64,000 bases of DNA, taken from assembly GCF_900177405.1 (NCBI RefSeq), contig NZ_LT840185.1, forward strand, positions 2,743,254 through 2,807,253. The letters are read 5' to 3'. The stretch is from Allosphingosinicella indica. Lineage in GTDB: Bacteria; Pseudomonadota; Alphaproteobacteria; Sphingomonadales; Sphingomonadaceae. Below the pieces are notes generated by a model. That model did no database searches. It was not told the origin of the DNA and saw only the letters and a list, made by a program, of their open reading frames with translations. Below are positions 38,615 to 51,367 of this stretch, in pieces (within the stretch, counting starts at the first letter, position 1; every line of letters begins with the position of its first letter). The translations under genes were made by a program, and so were the position numbers.

Positions 38615-40090
38615 TCAGCTTTCGTAATTGTCCGCGACGAAGCGGTCGAGCAGCGCGACGCCGAAGCCGGTGGCGCCCTTATCCCACAAGGTGCCGGGTT
38701 TGCTCGCCCAGACGGTCCCCGCCACGTCGAGATGCGCCCACTTCACACCGTCCTCGACGAAGCGCTGCAGGAAGGTCGCTGCGGTGATCGATCCGCCTTC
38801 GCGCGGGCCAGTGTTCTTCATGTCCGCAATCGGCGAGTCCATCAGCTTGTCGTAGGCATCGCCCAGCGGAAAACGCCACAGCTTGTCGCCGGTCTTCATG
38901 CCCGCATCGGCCAGCTTCTCGGCCAGGCCGTTGTCGTTGGAAAACATGCCCGCATATTCGAAGCCCAGCGAGATCACCATCGCGCCGGTCAGCGTCGCGA
39001 GATCGACCATCACCTCGGGCTTGAACTCGCGCTGCGCCCAGGTCATCGCGTCGCACAGCACCAGCCGTCCCTCGGCATCGGTGTTGATCACCTCGATCGT
39101 CTGGCCGGACATGGAGGTCACGACATCGCCCGGACGCTGCGCATTGCCGTCGGGCATATTCTCGACTAGCCCGCAGATGCCGACGACGTTGGCCTTGGCC
39201 TTGCGATCGGCGAGCGCCTTCATCGCCCCGGCCACCGCGCCGGCGCCGCCCATGTCCCACTTCATTGCCTCCATACCAGCGGCCGGCTTGATCGAAATGC
39301 CACCGGTATCGAAGGTAACGCCCTTGCCGATGAGCACGACGGGCTTTGCCGATCCGCCGCCGTTCCAGCGCATCACCAGCAGTTGCGGCGCCCGCACCGA
39401 GCCCTGCGCCACGCCCAGCAGTGCCCCCATGCCGAGCTTCGCCATCGCCGGACCGTCGAGCACGTCGATCTCGACCCCCGTGCCGGCGAGCGACTCCCGA
39501 ACGCGGGCGACGAAGCTTTCGGGGTAGATGATGTTGGCGGGCTCGGTGACCAGCTCGCGGGTCAGCTTTACGCCCTCGAGTAGCGCGGCCTTGCGCGCCC
39601 AGGCTTCCTCCGCGCCGCCGCCAGCGCCCACCACGACCACCTCGGCCAGCGTCGGCTTCGCCTTCTTGCCGAGCTTGGTGCGGTATTTGTCATAACGCCA
39701 GCCGCGCGCCGCCGCGCCGTAGGCGATGCGCGCGGCTTCCTCGCCGCCGAGATCGAGGCCGGAGACGTCTACCACCAGCTTGACCTCGCCCGAGCAGAGC
39801 AGCCGAGCGCTTAAAGCTCCGCCGATCCGCTCGTAAAGCGCCTCGTCGTCGCGCTTGCCGCCGAGGCCGATGAGCAGCAGCCGCCGCGCGGAATCGCCTT
39901 CGTTGACGAAGCTCTCGGCGATCGTCGCCGCTTCGCGATCGAAACGCTGCGCGTCGGCGGCGCGGATCGCGAGCTGGCGCCCCGCCTCGTCGAAGCTGCT
40001 CAATCGATCGGCGATCTGATCCTCGCTCCATAGCGGGATGGCGAGCGCATAGGCGCCTTCGGGACGGCGATCGGCGAAGCTGATCTTCAT
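38615..40090 (-). CDS. pepA: Leucyl aminopeptidase (M17)
   Basis: This hexameric cytosolic exopeptidase of 491 residues has the metal-binding and active-site blocks GKGVTFDTGGISIKPAAGM, the family signature NTDAEGRLVLCDAMTWA, and PREGGSITAATFLQRFV. The N-terminal macro-like domain is also present (MKISFADRRPEGAYALAIPL). The gene is divergent from lptD across a 158-base region and followed by holC. Confidence 0.95.
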   Translation of the reverse strand: MKISFADRRPEGAYALAIPLWSEDQIADRLSSFDEAGRQLAIRAADAQRFDREAATIAESFVNEGDSARRLLLIGLGGKRDDEALYERIGGALSARLLCSGEVKLVVDVSGLDLGGEEAARIAYGAAARGWRYDKYRTKLGKKAKPTLAEVVVVGAGGGAEEAWARKAALLEGVKLTRELVTEPANIIYPESFVARVRESLAGTGVEIDVLDGPAMAKLGMGALLGVAQGSVRAPQLLVMRWNGGGSAKPVVLIGKGVTFDTGGISIKPAAGMEAMKWDMGGAGAVAGAMKALADRKAKANVVGICGLVENMPDGNAQRPGDVVTSMSGQTIEVINTDAEGRLVLCDAMTWAQREFKPEVMVDLATLTGAMVISLGFEYAGMFSNDNGLAEKLADAGMKTGDKLWRFPLGDAYDKLMDSPIADMKNTGPREGGSITAATFLQRFVEDGVKWAHLDVAGTVWASKPGTLWDKGATGFGVALLDRFVADNYES

Positions 40091-40185
40091 GAAGCGATGA
40101 CCTTATTTTACGATGAGTGGAAAAACGAACGGTTGCCGCCTGATAGGCAAAGTGGGTGGCAAGCGCAAAGGGCGGCGCTTCGCCA

Positions 40186-40214
40186 TTGCGGCGCCGCGCG
40201 GCGGGTGCGATAGG
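40186..40214 (+). promoter_or_regulatory. Candidate sigma-70-type promoter for lptD-surA-pdxA-rsmA
   Basis: TTGCGG (40186-40191) and GATAGG (40209-40214) are separated by 17 bases and would give a leader of about 28 bases before GTG 40249. This position argues against the GTG at 40156 as the lptD start. The -10 match is moderate. Confidence 0.4.
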
Positions 40215-40248
40215 CCAAGGCGTCGCGCGTGCCACAGCGGCGGGGATT

Positions 40249-42480
40249 GTGAAGACCTTTCGTTATCTGAGCTGGACGGCCCTGCCGCTGTTGTTGTGCG
40301 TAAGCGCTCCGCTTCATGCGCAGGCACTCTTGCGTCTCGCGCCCCCCAACCCCGCGACGCAGCCGGCCCAGGGCGAGGAGCGGCAGGTCGATTTCGGGGC
40401 CGGCGAGCTCGTCTACGACAGCGATGCCGACATCGTCACCGCCAGCGGCAACGTCCAGATGACGACCGAGGGCAATGATCTTCGCGCCGATACCGTCACC
40501 TGGAACCGCAAGACGGGCGAGGTCCGCGCCGAAGGCAGCGTTCGCGTCACCAATCCGCAGGGCGACATCGCGTATGGCGACAGCGTCGAGCTGACCGACA
40601 CGCTGAAGGACGGCATGGTGAAGAACCTGCTGCTCGTGCTGGAGGACGGCGGCCGTCTTGTGGCGGACAATGCGCGGCGCGAGAACGGCTATACGATCGT
40701 CAGCAAGGCGGCCTACACGCCCTGCGCAGTGGTGGATTCGGACGGTTGCCCGAAGAACCCGAGCTGGAAGATCACCGCCGTCGAGGTGACCCACGATCCG
40801 GTGAAGGGCCGGATCAGCTACAAGGGCGCCAGCCTTAACCTGTTTGGGCTGCCGGTCATTGCACTGCCCGGCCTGTCTCACCCCGATGGCAGCCGCGGCG
40901 GCGGCAGCGGCATCCTCGTCCCCGACATCCGGATCGACCGCACCAACGGCCTCGAAATCGCGCTGCCATATTACGTCCAGCTTGCGCCGAACCGCGATCT
41001 CACCATCACACCGCACGTCTATAGCGAAGTGCTGCCGATGGTGGACGTCCGCTATCGCGAGCTTACCGATCTCGGCGCCTATCAGCTCGGCGGCTACGTC
41101 ACCTACGGCTCACGTCTGCCGGTCGGCGTCGTCGCTGGCCCGCGCGACCGCGGCATACGCGCGTATCTCGAGGGCAACGGCCGCTTCCAGCTCGACCCCA
41201 AGTGGAGCATCACCGCTTCGGGCCGCTACGTCACAGACCGCACCTTCCTCCGCCGCTACGACATCTCGCGCGATGACCGGCTGCGCAGCGTCGTCGATGC
41301 CGAGCGGATCGACGACGACAGCTATATCTCGATCGCCGGCTGGGCATTCCAGGGTTTGCGGATCACCGATACGGCGGGCCAGCAGCCCGTCGTGCTACCG
41401 GCGGTCGACGCGCGCTTCCGCTTCGACAATGTCCTCTGGGACGGCCGCGTCGAACTACAGGCGAACAGCCTCGCGATCCTACGCACCGAGGGCCAGGACA
41501 CGCAGCGCGCCTTCGCCAGCGCACGCTGGGACCGGCGCAGCATTACCAGCTGGGGCCAGGAGTTGACGCTAACCGCATTCGCGCGCGGCGATATCTACCA
41601 CACCAGCGACACCGAACTCACCAGCACAATCGCCTACCGCGGCGACGAAGGCTGGACCGGCCGTGCGATCGGCGCGCTTGCCGCAGATCTCCGCTGGCCG
41701 TTCGTAGGCGAATTCCTGAGCGGTACGCAGCGGTTCACGCCGCGCGTGCAGGTCGTCGCCTCGCCGCCGACGAAGAATCTTTCAATCCCCAACGAGGATG
41801 CGCGCGCGGTCGATCTCGAGGATTCGAACCTCTTCTCTCTCAACCGCTTTCCCGGCTACGACCGATGGGAGGACGGCACGCGCATCACCTATGGCGCCGA
41901 GTGGGACTTCGACTTGCCCGGCGTGGCGGTCGGCACGACGATCGGCCAGAGCTACCGCCTCTCCGACAAGCCGAGCATCCTGCCGCCCGGCACCGGCCTT
42001 TCGGACCGTTTCTCCGATTTCGTCGGACGGACGACGGTCAAGGTCGGCCGCAAGCTCAGCCTCGTCCACCGCTTCCGGCTCGACAAGGACAATTTCGCGG
42101 TCCGCCGCAACGAGATCGACGCGGTCATCGGCGGCCGCCAGACGTATCTGACGCTTGGCTATCTGCGCTTCGACCGCAACATCGATCCGGCGATCGAGGA
42201 TCTGCGCGACCGCGAGGAAATCCGTGTCGGCGCACGAGTCCGCTTCGCCAATTACTGGTCGATCTTCGGCTCGACGGTGATCGACCTCACGAGCGCGCGG
42301 GAAGACCCCGTTTCCAATGCCGACGGCTATGAGCCCGTTCGCCACCGGCTCGGCATCAGTTATGATGACGATTGCATAGAGCTTGGCGTCACGTGGCGGC
42401 GCGATTATGAGACCGCGGGCGACATCCGCCGAGGAAACACCTTCCTCTTCCGGGTGGCGCTCAAGAACCTGGGCCGCTAA
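40249..42480 (+). CDS. lptD: LPS assembly outer-membrane protein LptD
   Basis: LptD inserts lipopolysaccharide into the outer leaflet of the outer membrane. From GTG 40249 the 743-residue product begins with a clean signal peptide (KTFRYLSWTALPLLLCVSAPLHAQ). The LptA-like N-terminal jellyroll follows (FGAGELVYDSDADIVTASGN, then RADTVTWNRKTGEVRAEG), then the large beta-barrel with repeated amphipathic strands and an aromatic finish. Cysteines in YTPCAVVDSDGCP and DDCIELGVTW may form the domain-linking disulfides. Divergent from pepA, it heads the lptD-surA-pdxA-rsmA cluster. Confidence 0.94.
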   Translation: MKTFRYLSWTALPLLLCVSAPLHAQALLRLAPPNPATQPAQGEERQVDFGAGELVYDSDADIVTASGNVQMTTEGNDLRADTVTWNRKTGEVRAEGSVRVTNPQGDIAYGDSVELTDTLKDGMVKNLLLVLEDGGRLVADNARRENGYTIVSKAAYTPCAVVDSDGCPKNPSWKITAVEVTHDPVKGRISYKGASLNLFGLPVIALPGLSHPDGSRGGGSGILVPDIRIDRTNGLEIALPYYVQLAPNRDLTITPHVYSEVLPMVDVRYRELTDLGAYQLGGYVTYGSRLPVGVVAGPRDRGIRAYLEGNGRFQLDPKWSITASGRYVTDRTFLRRYDISRDDRLRSVVDAERIDDDSYISIAGWAFQGLRITDTAGQQPVVLPAVDARFRFDNVLWDGRVELQANSLAILRTEGQDTQRAFASARWDRRSITSWGQELTLTAFARGDIYHTSDTELTSTIAYRGDEGWTGRAIGALAADLRWPFVGEFLSGTQRFTPRVQVVASPPTKNLSIPNEDARAVDLEDSNLFSLNRFPGYDRWEDGTRITYGAEWDFDLPGVAVGTTIGQSYRLSDKPSILPPGTGLSDRFSDFVGRTTVKVGRKLSLVHRFRLDKDNFAVRRNEIDAVIGGRQTYLTLGYLRFDRNIDPAIEDLRDREEIRVGARVRFANYWSIFGSTVIDLTSAREDPVSNADGYEPVRHRLGISYDDDCIELGVTWRRDYETAGDIRRGNTFLFRVALKNLGR

Positions 42481-42535
42481 GCTGGTGTTCAGCATGCGAG
42501 AGGCAAGATCGCGCCCTGCATTTATCGGAGGAATG

Positions 42536-43888
42536 ATGAAGCTCGGCACTCATGGCAGGGCGGCGTTTTTGCTGGCTGCTTCGCTCGCGGCCGTGGGCGC
42601 CGTGGCACAGACGGCACCCGTTGATCGCGAGCCTTCGGCCGGCGCCAACACGCCGCTCAACCTGCCCGCCAATCCGGAGTTCTTCGGCCAAGGCGATCCC
42701 AATGTTCGCAAGGCAACCGCGATCGTCAACGGATCGGTGGTGACGGGCACCGACGTCGATCAGCGGCTGGCGCTGCTCGTCATCGCCAACAATGGCCAGA
42801 TTCCCGCTGAGGAAATGCCGCGGCTGCGTGCGCAGGTGCTGCGCAACATCGTCGACGAGACGCTGCAAATCCAAGCGGCGGAGGCGGTCGACATCAAGGT
42901 CGAGCCGCGCGAAGTCGATGCTTATTATGCGGAGTATGCCAAGAACCTTGGGCGGAATGTCGAAGAATTCGGCAAATTCCTGACCGAGAATGGCGCATCG
43001 GAGCGGTCAATCAAGCGGCAGATCCAGGGCGAGATCGCTTGGCAGCGGCTGCAGAGCCGGAACATCCGTCCGTTCGTCAACGTCAGCGACGAGGAAGTCC
43101 GCTCGGTGATCGAGCGGCTGGAAGCGTCCAAGGGCGCCCAGGAATATCGCATCGCTGAGATCTTCATCTCGGCGACGCCAGAGACCGCGGCCGAGACGCA
43201 GGCGAACGCGGCGCGCATCGTCCAGCAGATCCGCGGCGGTGCATCGTTCCTCGCTTATGCCCGTCAGTTCTCCGAAGCCTCGACGGCCGCGGTCGGCGGC
43301 GATCTTGGCTGGGTGCGCGCCGAGCAGCTTCCGGACGCCTTGGCGGCCGTGGCGCGGCAGATCCCCGTCGGCCAAGTCAGCGACCCGATTCAAATCCCCG
43401 GCGGATTTTCGATCCTCGCCGTGCAGGATACCCGCCAGGTGCTAACCGCCGATCCGCGCGACGCGCAATTGAGCCTCAAGCAGCTTGCGGTTCGCTTTGC
43501 GCCGAACACCAACCGCGATCAGGCGGCGGCGAAGGTGGAGGAGCTGACTCGCATCAGCCAGAATATGGGTGGCTGCGGGCGCGCCGAAGAGGCTGCGCAG
43601 CAGATCGGCGCCGAAGTCGTCGCCAACGATCAGGTGCGCGTCCGCGATCTTCCGCCCCCGCTGCAGGAAATGATGCTCGGCCTCAACATCGGCCAGGCGA
43701 CCACGCCGTTCGGCTCGATCGAGGAAGGCGTGCGCGTGCTCGTCCTGTGCGGGCGCGACGATCCGCAAACCAACGGGGCGCCGTCGTTCGATCAGGTCTA
43801 TGCGCGGCTCGACGAGGAGCGCGTCAACCGCCGCGCACAGCGCTATCTCCGCGATCTTCGCCGCGACGCGGTGGTCGATTATCGTTGA
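42536..43888 (+). CDS. surA: Periplasmic chaperone / peptidyl-prolyl isomerase SurA
   Basis: SurA escorts outer-membrane proteins, including LptD. The 450-residue product has a signal peptide ending GAVAQTA, an N-terminal chaperone region (IVNGSVVTGTDVDQRLALLV, a SurA_N hallmark) and parvulin-type domains (EYRIAEIFISA...SFLAYARQFSEASTAAVGGDLGW, and a second, weaker one). GGAGG lies just before the tandem ATG ATG at 42533/42536; spacing favours the second. The gene lies between lptD and pdxA on the same strand. Confidence 0.92.
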   Translation: MKLGTHGRAAFLLAASLAAVGAVAQTAPVDREPSAGANTPLNLPANPEFFGQGDPNVRKATAIVNGSVVTGTDVDQRLALLVIANNGQIPAEEMPRLRAQVLRNIVDETLQIQAAEAVDIKVEPREVDAYYAEYAKNLGRNVEEFGKFLTENGASERSIKRQIQGEIAWQRLQSRNIRPFVNVSDEEVRSVIERLEASKGAQEYRIAEIFISATPETAAETQANAARIVQQIRGGASFLAYARQFSEASTAAVGGDLGWVRAEQLPDALAAVARQIPVGQVSDPIQIPGGFSILAVQDTRQVLTADPRDAQLSLKQLAVRFAPNTNRDQAAAKVEELTRISQNMGGCGRAEEAAQQIGAEVVANDQVRVRDLPPPLQEMMLGLNIGQATTPFGSIEEGVRVLVLCGRDDPQTNGAPSFDQVYARLDEERVNRRAQRYLRDLRRDAVVDYR

Positions 43889-43898
43889 GGCCGTGCCG

Positions 43899-44885
43899 AT
43901 GACCCCGCTCGCCGTCGCGCTGGGCGATCCGGCCGGCATCGGCCCGGAGATCATCGCCAAATCTTGGCAGGAGCGCCATACGGCGGACGTTCCACCCTTC
44001 TTCGCCGTGGGCGACGAAGGCGCGGTGCGTGCCGTGTGGGACGGCCCGGTGCGCGAGATCAGCGATCCAGCCTTGGCGGCGGATGCCTTCCACGATGCCC
44101 TGCCGATCCTGCGCGTCGGCGCGGAGGCCGGGATCCGCCCCGGCGCGCCCGATACCGACGGTGCGCGCAACTCGCTCGACGCGCTCGAAATGGCGACCGG
44201 GCTCGCACGCTCGGGCGCCGCATCGGGCCTCGTCACCGGCCCGGTGTGCAAATCGCAGCTCTATGCGATTGGGTTCACCCACGCTGGTCAGACGGAATTC
44301 GTCGCCGAACGTTGCGGCGTGTCCGGGGACATGGTGGCGATGATGCTCGTCGGCCCGAGCCTGCGCACCGTGCCTGTGACCGTCCACCTTCCCCTGCGCG
44401 ACGTGGCAGACGCGCTGACCACTGATCTGATCGTCGCGCGAGGGCGCGCCACCGCGCGCGGCCTGACCCGCCAGTTCGGCATCGCCGCACCGCGCATCGC
44501 CGTGTGCGGTCTCAATCCCCATGCCGGCGAGGACGGTGCGCTGGGCCGCGAAGAGGCGGAGATCATCGTCCCCGCGATCGAGCGGCTGCGCGACGAAGGG
44601 ATCGACGTTTCCGGCCCCTACCCCGCCGATGCGATGTTCCACGCCCGCGCGCGCGCGCGCTACGATGCCGCGCTCTGCATGTATCACGATCAGGCGCTGG
44701 TGCCGCTCAAGACGCTGCATTTCGACGAGGGCGTCAACATGACCTTGGGCCTTCCCATCGTCCGCACCTCGCCCGATCACGGCACCGCTTTCTCGATCGC
44801 CGGGCAGGACGTCGCCCATCCCGGCGCGATGATCGCCGCGCTCAAGACCGCCGCCGCCTGCGCCCGCCGCATAGGCACGGCGTGA
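43899..44885 (+). CDS. pdxA: 4-hydroxythreonine-4-phosphate dehydrogenase
   Basis: PdxA acts in pyridoxal 5'-phosphate synthesis. The 328-residue product starts [18 protein letters not shown] and contains [10 protein letters not shown], the [10 protein letters not shown] metal-ligand block, and [22 protein letters not shown] with [14 protein letters not shown] precedes ATG 43899. Its stop overlaps the rsmA GTG start as GTGA. Confidence 0.96.
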   Translation: MTPLAVALGDPAGIGPEIIAKSWQERHTADVPPFFAVGDEGAVRAVWDGPVREISDPALAADAFHDALPILRVGAEAGIRPGAPDTDGARNSLDALEMATGLARSGAASGLVTGPVCKSQLYAIGFTHAGQTEFVAERCGVSGDMVAMMLVGPSLRTVPVTVHLPLRDVADALTTDLIVARGRATARGLTRQFGIAAPRIAVCGLNPHAGEDGALGREEAEIIVPAIERLRDEGIDVSGPYPADAMFHARARARYDAALCMYHDQALVPLKTLHFDEGVNMTLGLPIVRTSPDHGTAFSIAGQDVAHPGAMIAALKTAAACARRIGTA

Positions 44886-45703
44886 AAGACTTGCCGCCGC
44901 TGCGCGAGGTGATCGCGCGGCACGGCCTCAGCGCCTCCAAGGCGCTGGGCCAGAACTTCCTGCTCGACGGTCAGCTCCTCGCGCGTATCGCCCGCGTTCC
45001 GGGCGATCTCGACGGCGCACGCGTCTACGAGGTCGGCCCCGGCCCCGGCGGCCTCACCCGCGCGCTACTCGACGCCGGCGCCAGCGTCGTCGCTGTCGAG
45101 CGCGACCGGCGCTGTCTCCCCGCGCTCGAAGAGATCAACGCAGCGTCGGATGGGCGGCTGCGGGTGATTGAGGCCGATGCGCTGACCATCGACGAGGCGG
45201 CCGAAGCCGGTCGCGGCGCGCATATCGTCGCCAACCTGCCCTATAATGTCGGAACGGCGCTGCTCGTCCGCTGGCTTGGCGGCGAGGCCTGGCCGCCGTG
45301 GTGGTCGTCGCTGACCCTGATGTTCCAGCGAGAAGTCGCCGAGCGCATCGTCGCCAAGCCGAACAGCTCGGCCTACGGTCGGCTCGCGGTGCTGGCGCAA
45401 TGGCGATCGGAAGCCAAACTCGCGATGAAGGTCCACCGCTCCGCCTTCGTCCCGCCGCCCAAGGTCATGTCGGCGGTCGTCCACATCGTGCCCGGCGAAC
45501 AACCCGACGGGGTGCGTGCTGCGACGCTGGAAAAACTTACGGCAGCCGCCTTCGGCCAGCGGCGGAAGATGCTGCGCCGCAGCCTCCAGGCGCTGCCGGA
45601 CGCGCTTACAGCGCTGGACACATTGGGCATCGATTCCGAACGGCGCGCGGAGACGCTATCTGTCGTAGAATTCGTCGCGATCGCGCGGGAGATCGACGCC
45701 TAG
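44882..45703 (+). CDS. rsmA: 16S rRNA dimethyladenosine transferase RsmA (KsgA)
   Basis: RsmA dimethylates two adjacent adenosines near the 3' end of 16S rRNA. From GTG 44882 the 273-residue product has [14 protein letters not shown], the SAM-binding [14 protein letters not shown], and the catalytic [15 protein letters not shown]. The GTGA overlap with pdxA indicates coupling. Its TAG stop interlocks with the convergent TPR gene in CTAG (45700-45703). Confidence 0.96.
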   Translation: MKDLPPLREVIARHGLSASKALGQNFLLDGQLLARIARVPGDLDGARVYEVGPGPGGLTRALLDAGASVVAVERDRRCLPALEEINAASDGRLRVIEADALTIDEAAEAGRGAHIVANLPYNVGTALLVRWLGGEAWPPWWSSLTLMFQREVAERIVAKPNSSAYGRLAVLAQWRSEAKLAMKVHRSAFVPPPKVMSAVVHIVPGEQPDGVRAATLEKLTAAAFGQRRKMLRRSLQALPDALTALDTLGIDSERRAETLSVVEFVAIAREIDA

Positions 45704-46206
45704 TTTTTGATTTCGGGCACCTTGGTCGCGGCCTGCGCGGTCACGACTTCAGCCGGTGGCCCCTTGGCGATCGCCGCCGCCAGCGTCGTTGCCTGCGGGC
45801 ACGGCTCCTTGCAGAGCGTCTTGATCCGCTCGAGATTGCGCTTTGCCCGCTCGACCGCACCGCGCTCGACCATCGCCTCGCCCTGCCCGGCCAGTGCGCC
45901 GACGTCGTTGGGCTCGAGCTTCAGCGCCTCGGCATAGAGCTTGGTCGCCTTGCCGGGCAGCTTCTGCCCCTGCGCGACCTTGGCGAGCGCGACATAAGCA
46001 GCGCGGTTGCGCGGATCGACCGCCAGCGCGGTTTCCAGCGCGTCGGTCGCCTCGACGTAGCGCGCCGCAGCGGTGAGCGACTGCCCTTCCTTGAGCAGCG
46101 CGAGCGATTTCGGATTGATCTGGTCGTCGGCGCGCTGGCTGTGCCCCGCGCTCGCCATCGTGGCCACCGCGATAGCGACGGAAAGAGCAACGGGCGTCAG
46201 GCGCAT
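45700..46206 (-). CDS. Exported TPR protein
   Basis: The 168-residue periplasmic protein has a signal peptide ([23 protein letters not shown]) and about two and a half tetratricopeptide repeats ([54 protein letters not shown]), followed by two Cys (LCKEPC) and a low-complexity tail. ATG 46206 is preferred because GGAGA stands 6 bases before it; an ATG four codons upstream is also in frame. The function is unknown. It is the last gene of the guaB-rsmB-type minus-strand run. Confidence 0.75.
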   Translation of the reverse strand: MRLTPVALSVAIAVATMASAGHSQRADDQINPKSLALLKEGQSLTAAARYVEATDALETALAVDPRNRAAYVALAKVAQGQKLPGKATKLYAEALKLEPNDVGALAGQGEAMVERGAVERAKRNLERIKTLCKEPCPQATTLAAAIAKGPPAEVVTAQAATKVPEIKN

Positions 46207-46238
46207 CAAGGTCTCCATAATCCTGCCGGACCGGGAAC

Positions 46239-47417
46239 CTAGCATGGCGCCCGCCAGCGTGCGACGAAAAAGCCGTCGGTCCGGTCGTGTGCCGGGGTGA
46301 GCAGCCGCCCCGACCCCGCCGGACGGCCCCAGGATATAGGGGGCAATTCCGATACGAAGGATGAACGGCGGCGCGTGAAGGCGTCCGCCTGCCCCCGCCC
46401 TTCCTCGGCCAGCAGCGAGCAGGTGACGTAGACCAGAGCGCCGCCGGGCCGGACCAGCCCCGCGCCGAGATCGAGCAGCCGCGCCTGCAGCAGGGTCAGC
46501 CGCTCCAGCCGTTCCGGAGTAAGCCGCCACCGCGCTTCCGGGTTGCGCCGCCAGGTGCCGGTCCCCGAACAGGGCGCATCGATCAGCACCACATCCGCCG
46601 CGCCCGCGATATCGGCGAGCGCCTCGGCCTCGCGCCGTGGATCGAGCAGCCGCGTCTCGGCGATTGTGATGCCGCCGCGCACCGCCCGCTCGGGAAGCCG
46701 CGAAAGCCGTCCCCGATCCGTGTCGCAGGCGATGATCCGGCCACTGTTGTCCATCTCCGCGGCGAGCGCGAGTGATTTGCCGCCGGCCCCCGCGCAAAGA
46801 TCGACCACGGTCATGCCTGGCGCGGCACCGCAGGCGATCGAGACGAGCTGGCTTCCCTCGTCCTGTACTTCGATTTGCCCAGCCGTCCAGGCGTCGCTGG
46901 CCTCCACCTGCGTGCCTTCCGGCAAGCGCAGGCCGATCGGCGATAACGGGGTGGGCTCCGCTCCCGTGATGTCGAGAGCATCGCGCGTGGCGCGCAGCCG
47001 GTTGACGCGGACATCGAGGGGCGCGCGATCGAGCAGCGCGGCGATCTCGGCATCGTCGAGCAGCGGGTCGAACCGAGGCAACAGCCACTTCGGCGCCGCA
47101 GACGCCGCAGCAGCCTCGTCACCTGCTTCGATCTGTGTTGGTCCGTGCGGCGATCCGTCGAACAAGGCCGGAAGCGCCGGATCCTCCCCGGCAAGGCCGA
47201 GCAGCGCCGCGCGGCCGGATGCCGGCACCTCGCCGCTGCGCCGGATCGCGCGATAGACGATATCGCGCACTGCACGGCGGTCCTTGGACCCCGCATAGCG
47301 CCGCGTCTTGAAATAGCGTGCGATGAGCGTGTCCGCCGCCGCGCCCTCGGTGCGCGCAGCGGTAATGATCTGATCGAGCAACTCGATGGCCGCCTGCGCC
47401 CGCGCTGCAGGAGTCAT
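46239..47417 (-). CDS. RsmB/NOP-family RNA cytosine methyltransferase
   Basis: This is a predicted SAM-dependent 5-methylcytosine methyltransferase of rRNA. The 392-residue protein has an N-terminal NusB-like region (about 1-120), the SAM site VVDLCAGAGGKSLALA near 205, and the two catalytic cysteines in DAPCSGTGTWRRNPE and YVTCSLLAEE. Its ATG stands 3 bases after the guaB stop. Exact rRNA target (RsmB-like C967 or another) cannot be read from sequence. Confidence 0.9.
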   Translation of the reverse strand: MTPAARAQAAIELLDQIITAARTEGAAADTLIARYFKTRRYAGSKDRRAVRDIVYRAIRRSGEVPASGRAALLGLAGEDPALPALFDGSPHGPTQIEAGDEAAAASAAPKWLLPRFDPLLDDAEIAALLDRAPLDVRVNRLRATRDALDITGAEPTPLSPIGLRLPEGTQVEASDAWTAGQIEVQDEGSQLVSIACGAAPGMTVVDLCAGAGGKSLALAAEMDNSGRIIACDTDRGRLSRLPERAVRGGITIAETRLLDPRREAEALADIAGAADVVLIDAPCSGTGTWRRNPEARWRLTPERLERLTLLQARLLDLGAGLVRPGGALVYVTCSLLAEEGRGQADAFTRRRSSFVSELPPISWGRPAGSGRLLTPAHDRTDGFFVARWRAPC

Positions 47418-47420
47418 GGC

Positions 47421-50440
<3,020 letters not shown>

Positions 50441-50483
50441 GGCGCGGCTTAGAGCCAGCCGGCGCCGCCCGCAAGATCGGTCC

Positions 50484-51293
50484 TCAGCGATGCGCGCGGG
50501 CTAGCAGCGCCTCCGCCTGCTCGACGTGCAATGCCTCTATCATGCGGCCTTCGAACCGCTCGGCACCACCTGATGCTGCCGCGATCAGCCGCTCCGCCTC
50601 GGCGATCTCTTCCTCGCTCGGTCCGAACAGGCGGTTCGTGGTCTCGACTTGGCTTGGATGGATCAGCGACTTGCCGTCGAACCCGTAGCTGCGGCCCTCG
50701 CGGCATTCCGCTTCGAGCACGTCCAGATCGTCGAGCGCGTTGCAGACGCCGTCGAAGGCGGGGATGCCCTGCGCGCGCGCCGCCAGCACGATCGCCTGCA
50801 GGCTGTGCGCGAGCCCTGCGCGGCCCGAGCCCGCCGGTATGCGCAGCCCCGCGGAGAGGTCGTTGACCCCCGCCACCAATGCGGCCGCGTCATGCGCGAT
50901 CTCGGCCGCTGCCAGCACCCCGGCCGGCGTTTCAACCATCGCCAGCACGGGCCGGGACAGGAGCCGGTCGGCATCGTGGATCTGTTTGCGGGTCTCGATC
51001 TTAGGCATCACCACCAGCGAAGCCTTGCAATGGCGGAGCGCGACGACGTCCTCGCCGAACCAGGGCGACCCGAGCGCATTCATGCGGATCGCGACCAGGC
51101 GCCCCTCGAACCCTTGCGACACCGCCTCGATCGCGGCGCGGCGCGCGCTCGCCTTGTCCTCCGGCTTCACCGCATCCTCGAGATCGAGCACGACGAGGTC
51201 GGCCGACAGGCTCCGCGCCTTCTCGATCGCGCGGGAATTCGACGCTGGCAAGAACAGCAGCGAGCGGACGAAGTGGAGGGCGGCATGGTTCAT
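50484..51293 (-). CDS. CitE-like CoA ester lyase (HpcH/HpaI superfamily)
   Basis: This 269-residue TIM-barrel protein has RSLLFLPASNSRAIEKA, ADLVVLDLEDAVKP (metal-ligand Glu/Asp), the VVMPKIET strand and GFDGKSLIHPSQ near the end, as in the CitE-like / malyl-CoA lyase family. Substrate cannot be assigned: stand-alone CitE-like proteins cleave or hydrolyse malyl-, citramalyl- or related CoA esters. No citrate lyase subunits are nearby. It is divergent from the SPFH gene. Confidence 0.85.
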   Translation of the reverse strand: MNHAALHFVRSLLFLPASNSRAIEKARSLSADLVVLDLEDAVKPEDKASARRAAIEAVSQGFEGRLVAIRMNALGSPWFGEDVVALRHCKASLVVMPKIETRKQIHDADRLLSRPVLAMVETPAGVLAAAEIAHDAAALVAGVNDLSAGLRIPAGSGRAGLAHSLQAIVLAARAQGIPAFDGVCNALDDLDVLEAECREGRSYGFDGKSLIHPSQVETTNRLFGPSEEEIAEAERLIAAASGGAERFEGRMIEALHVEQAEALLARAHR

Positions 51294-51367
51294 GGCGGCG
51301 CGATTCTGCTTGGAAGCGGGAGCGCTTGTCTACATGATATCGCACCCACCAGAAGGAGGAGAGTGAG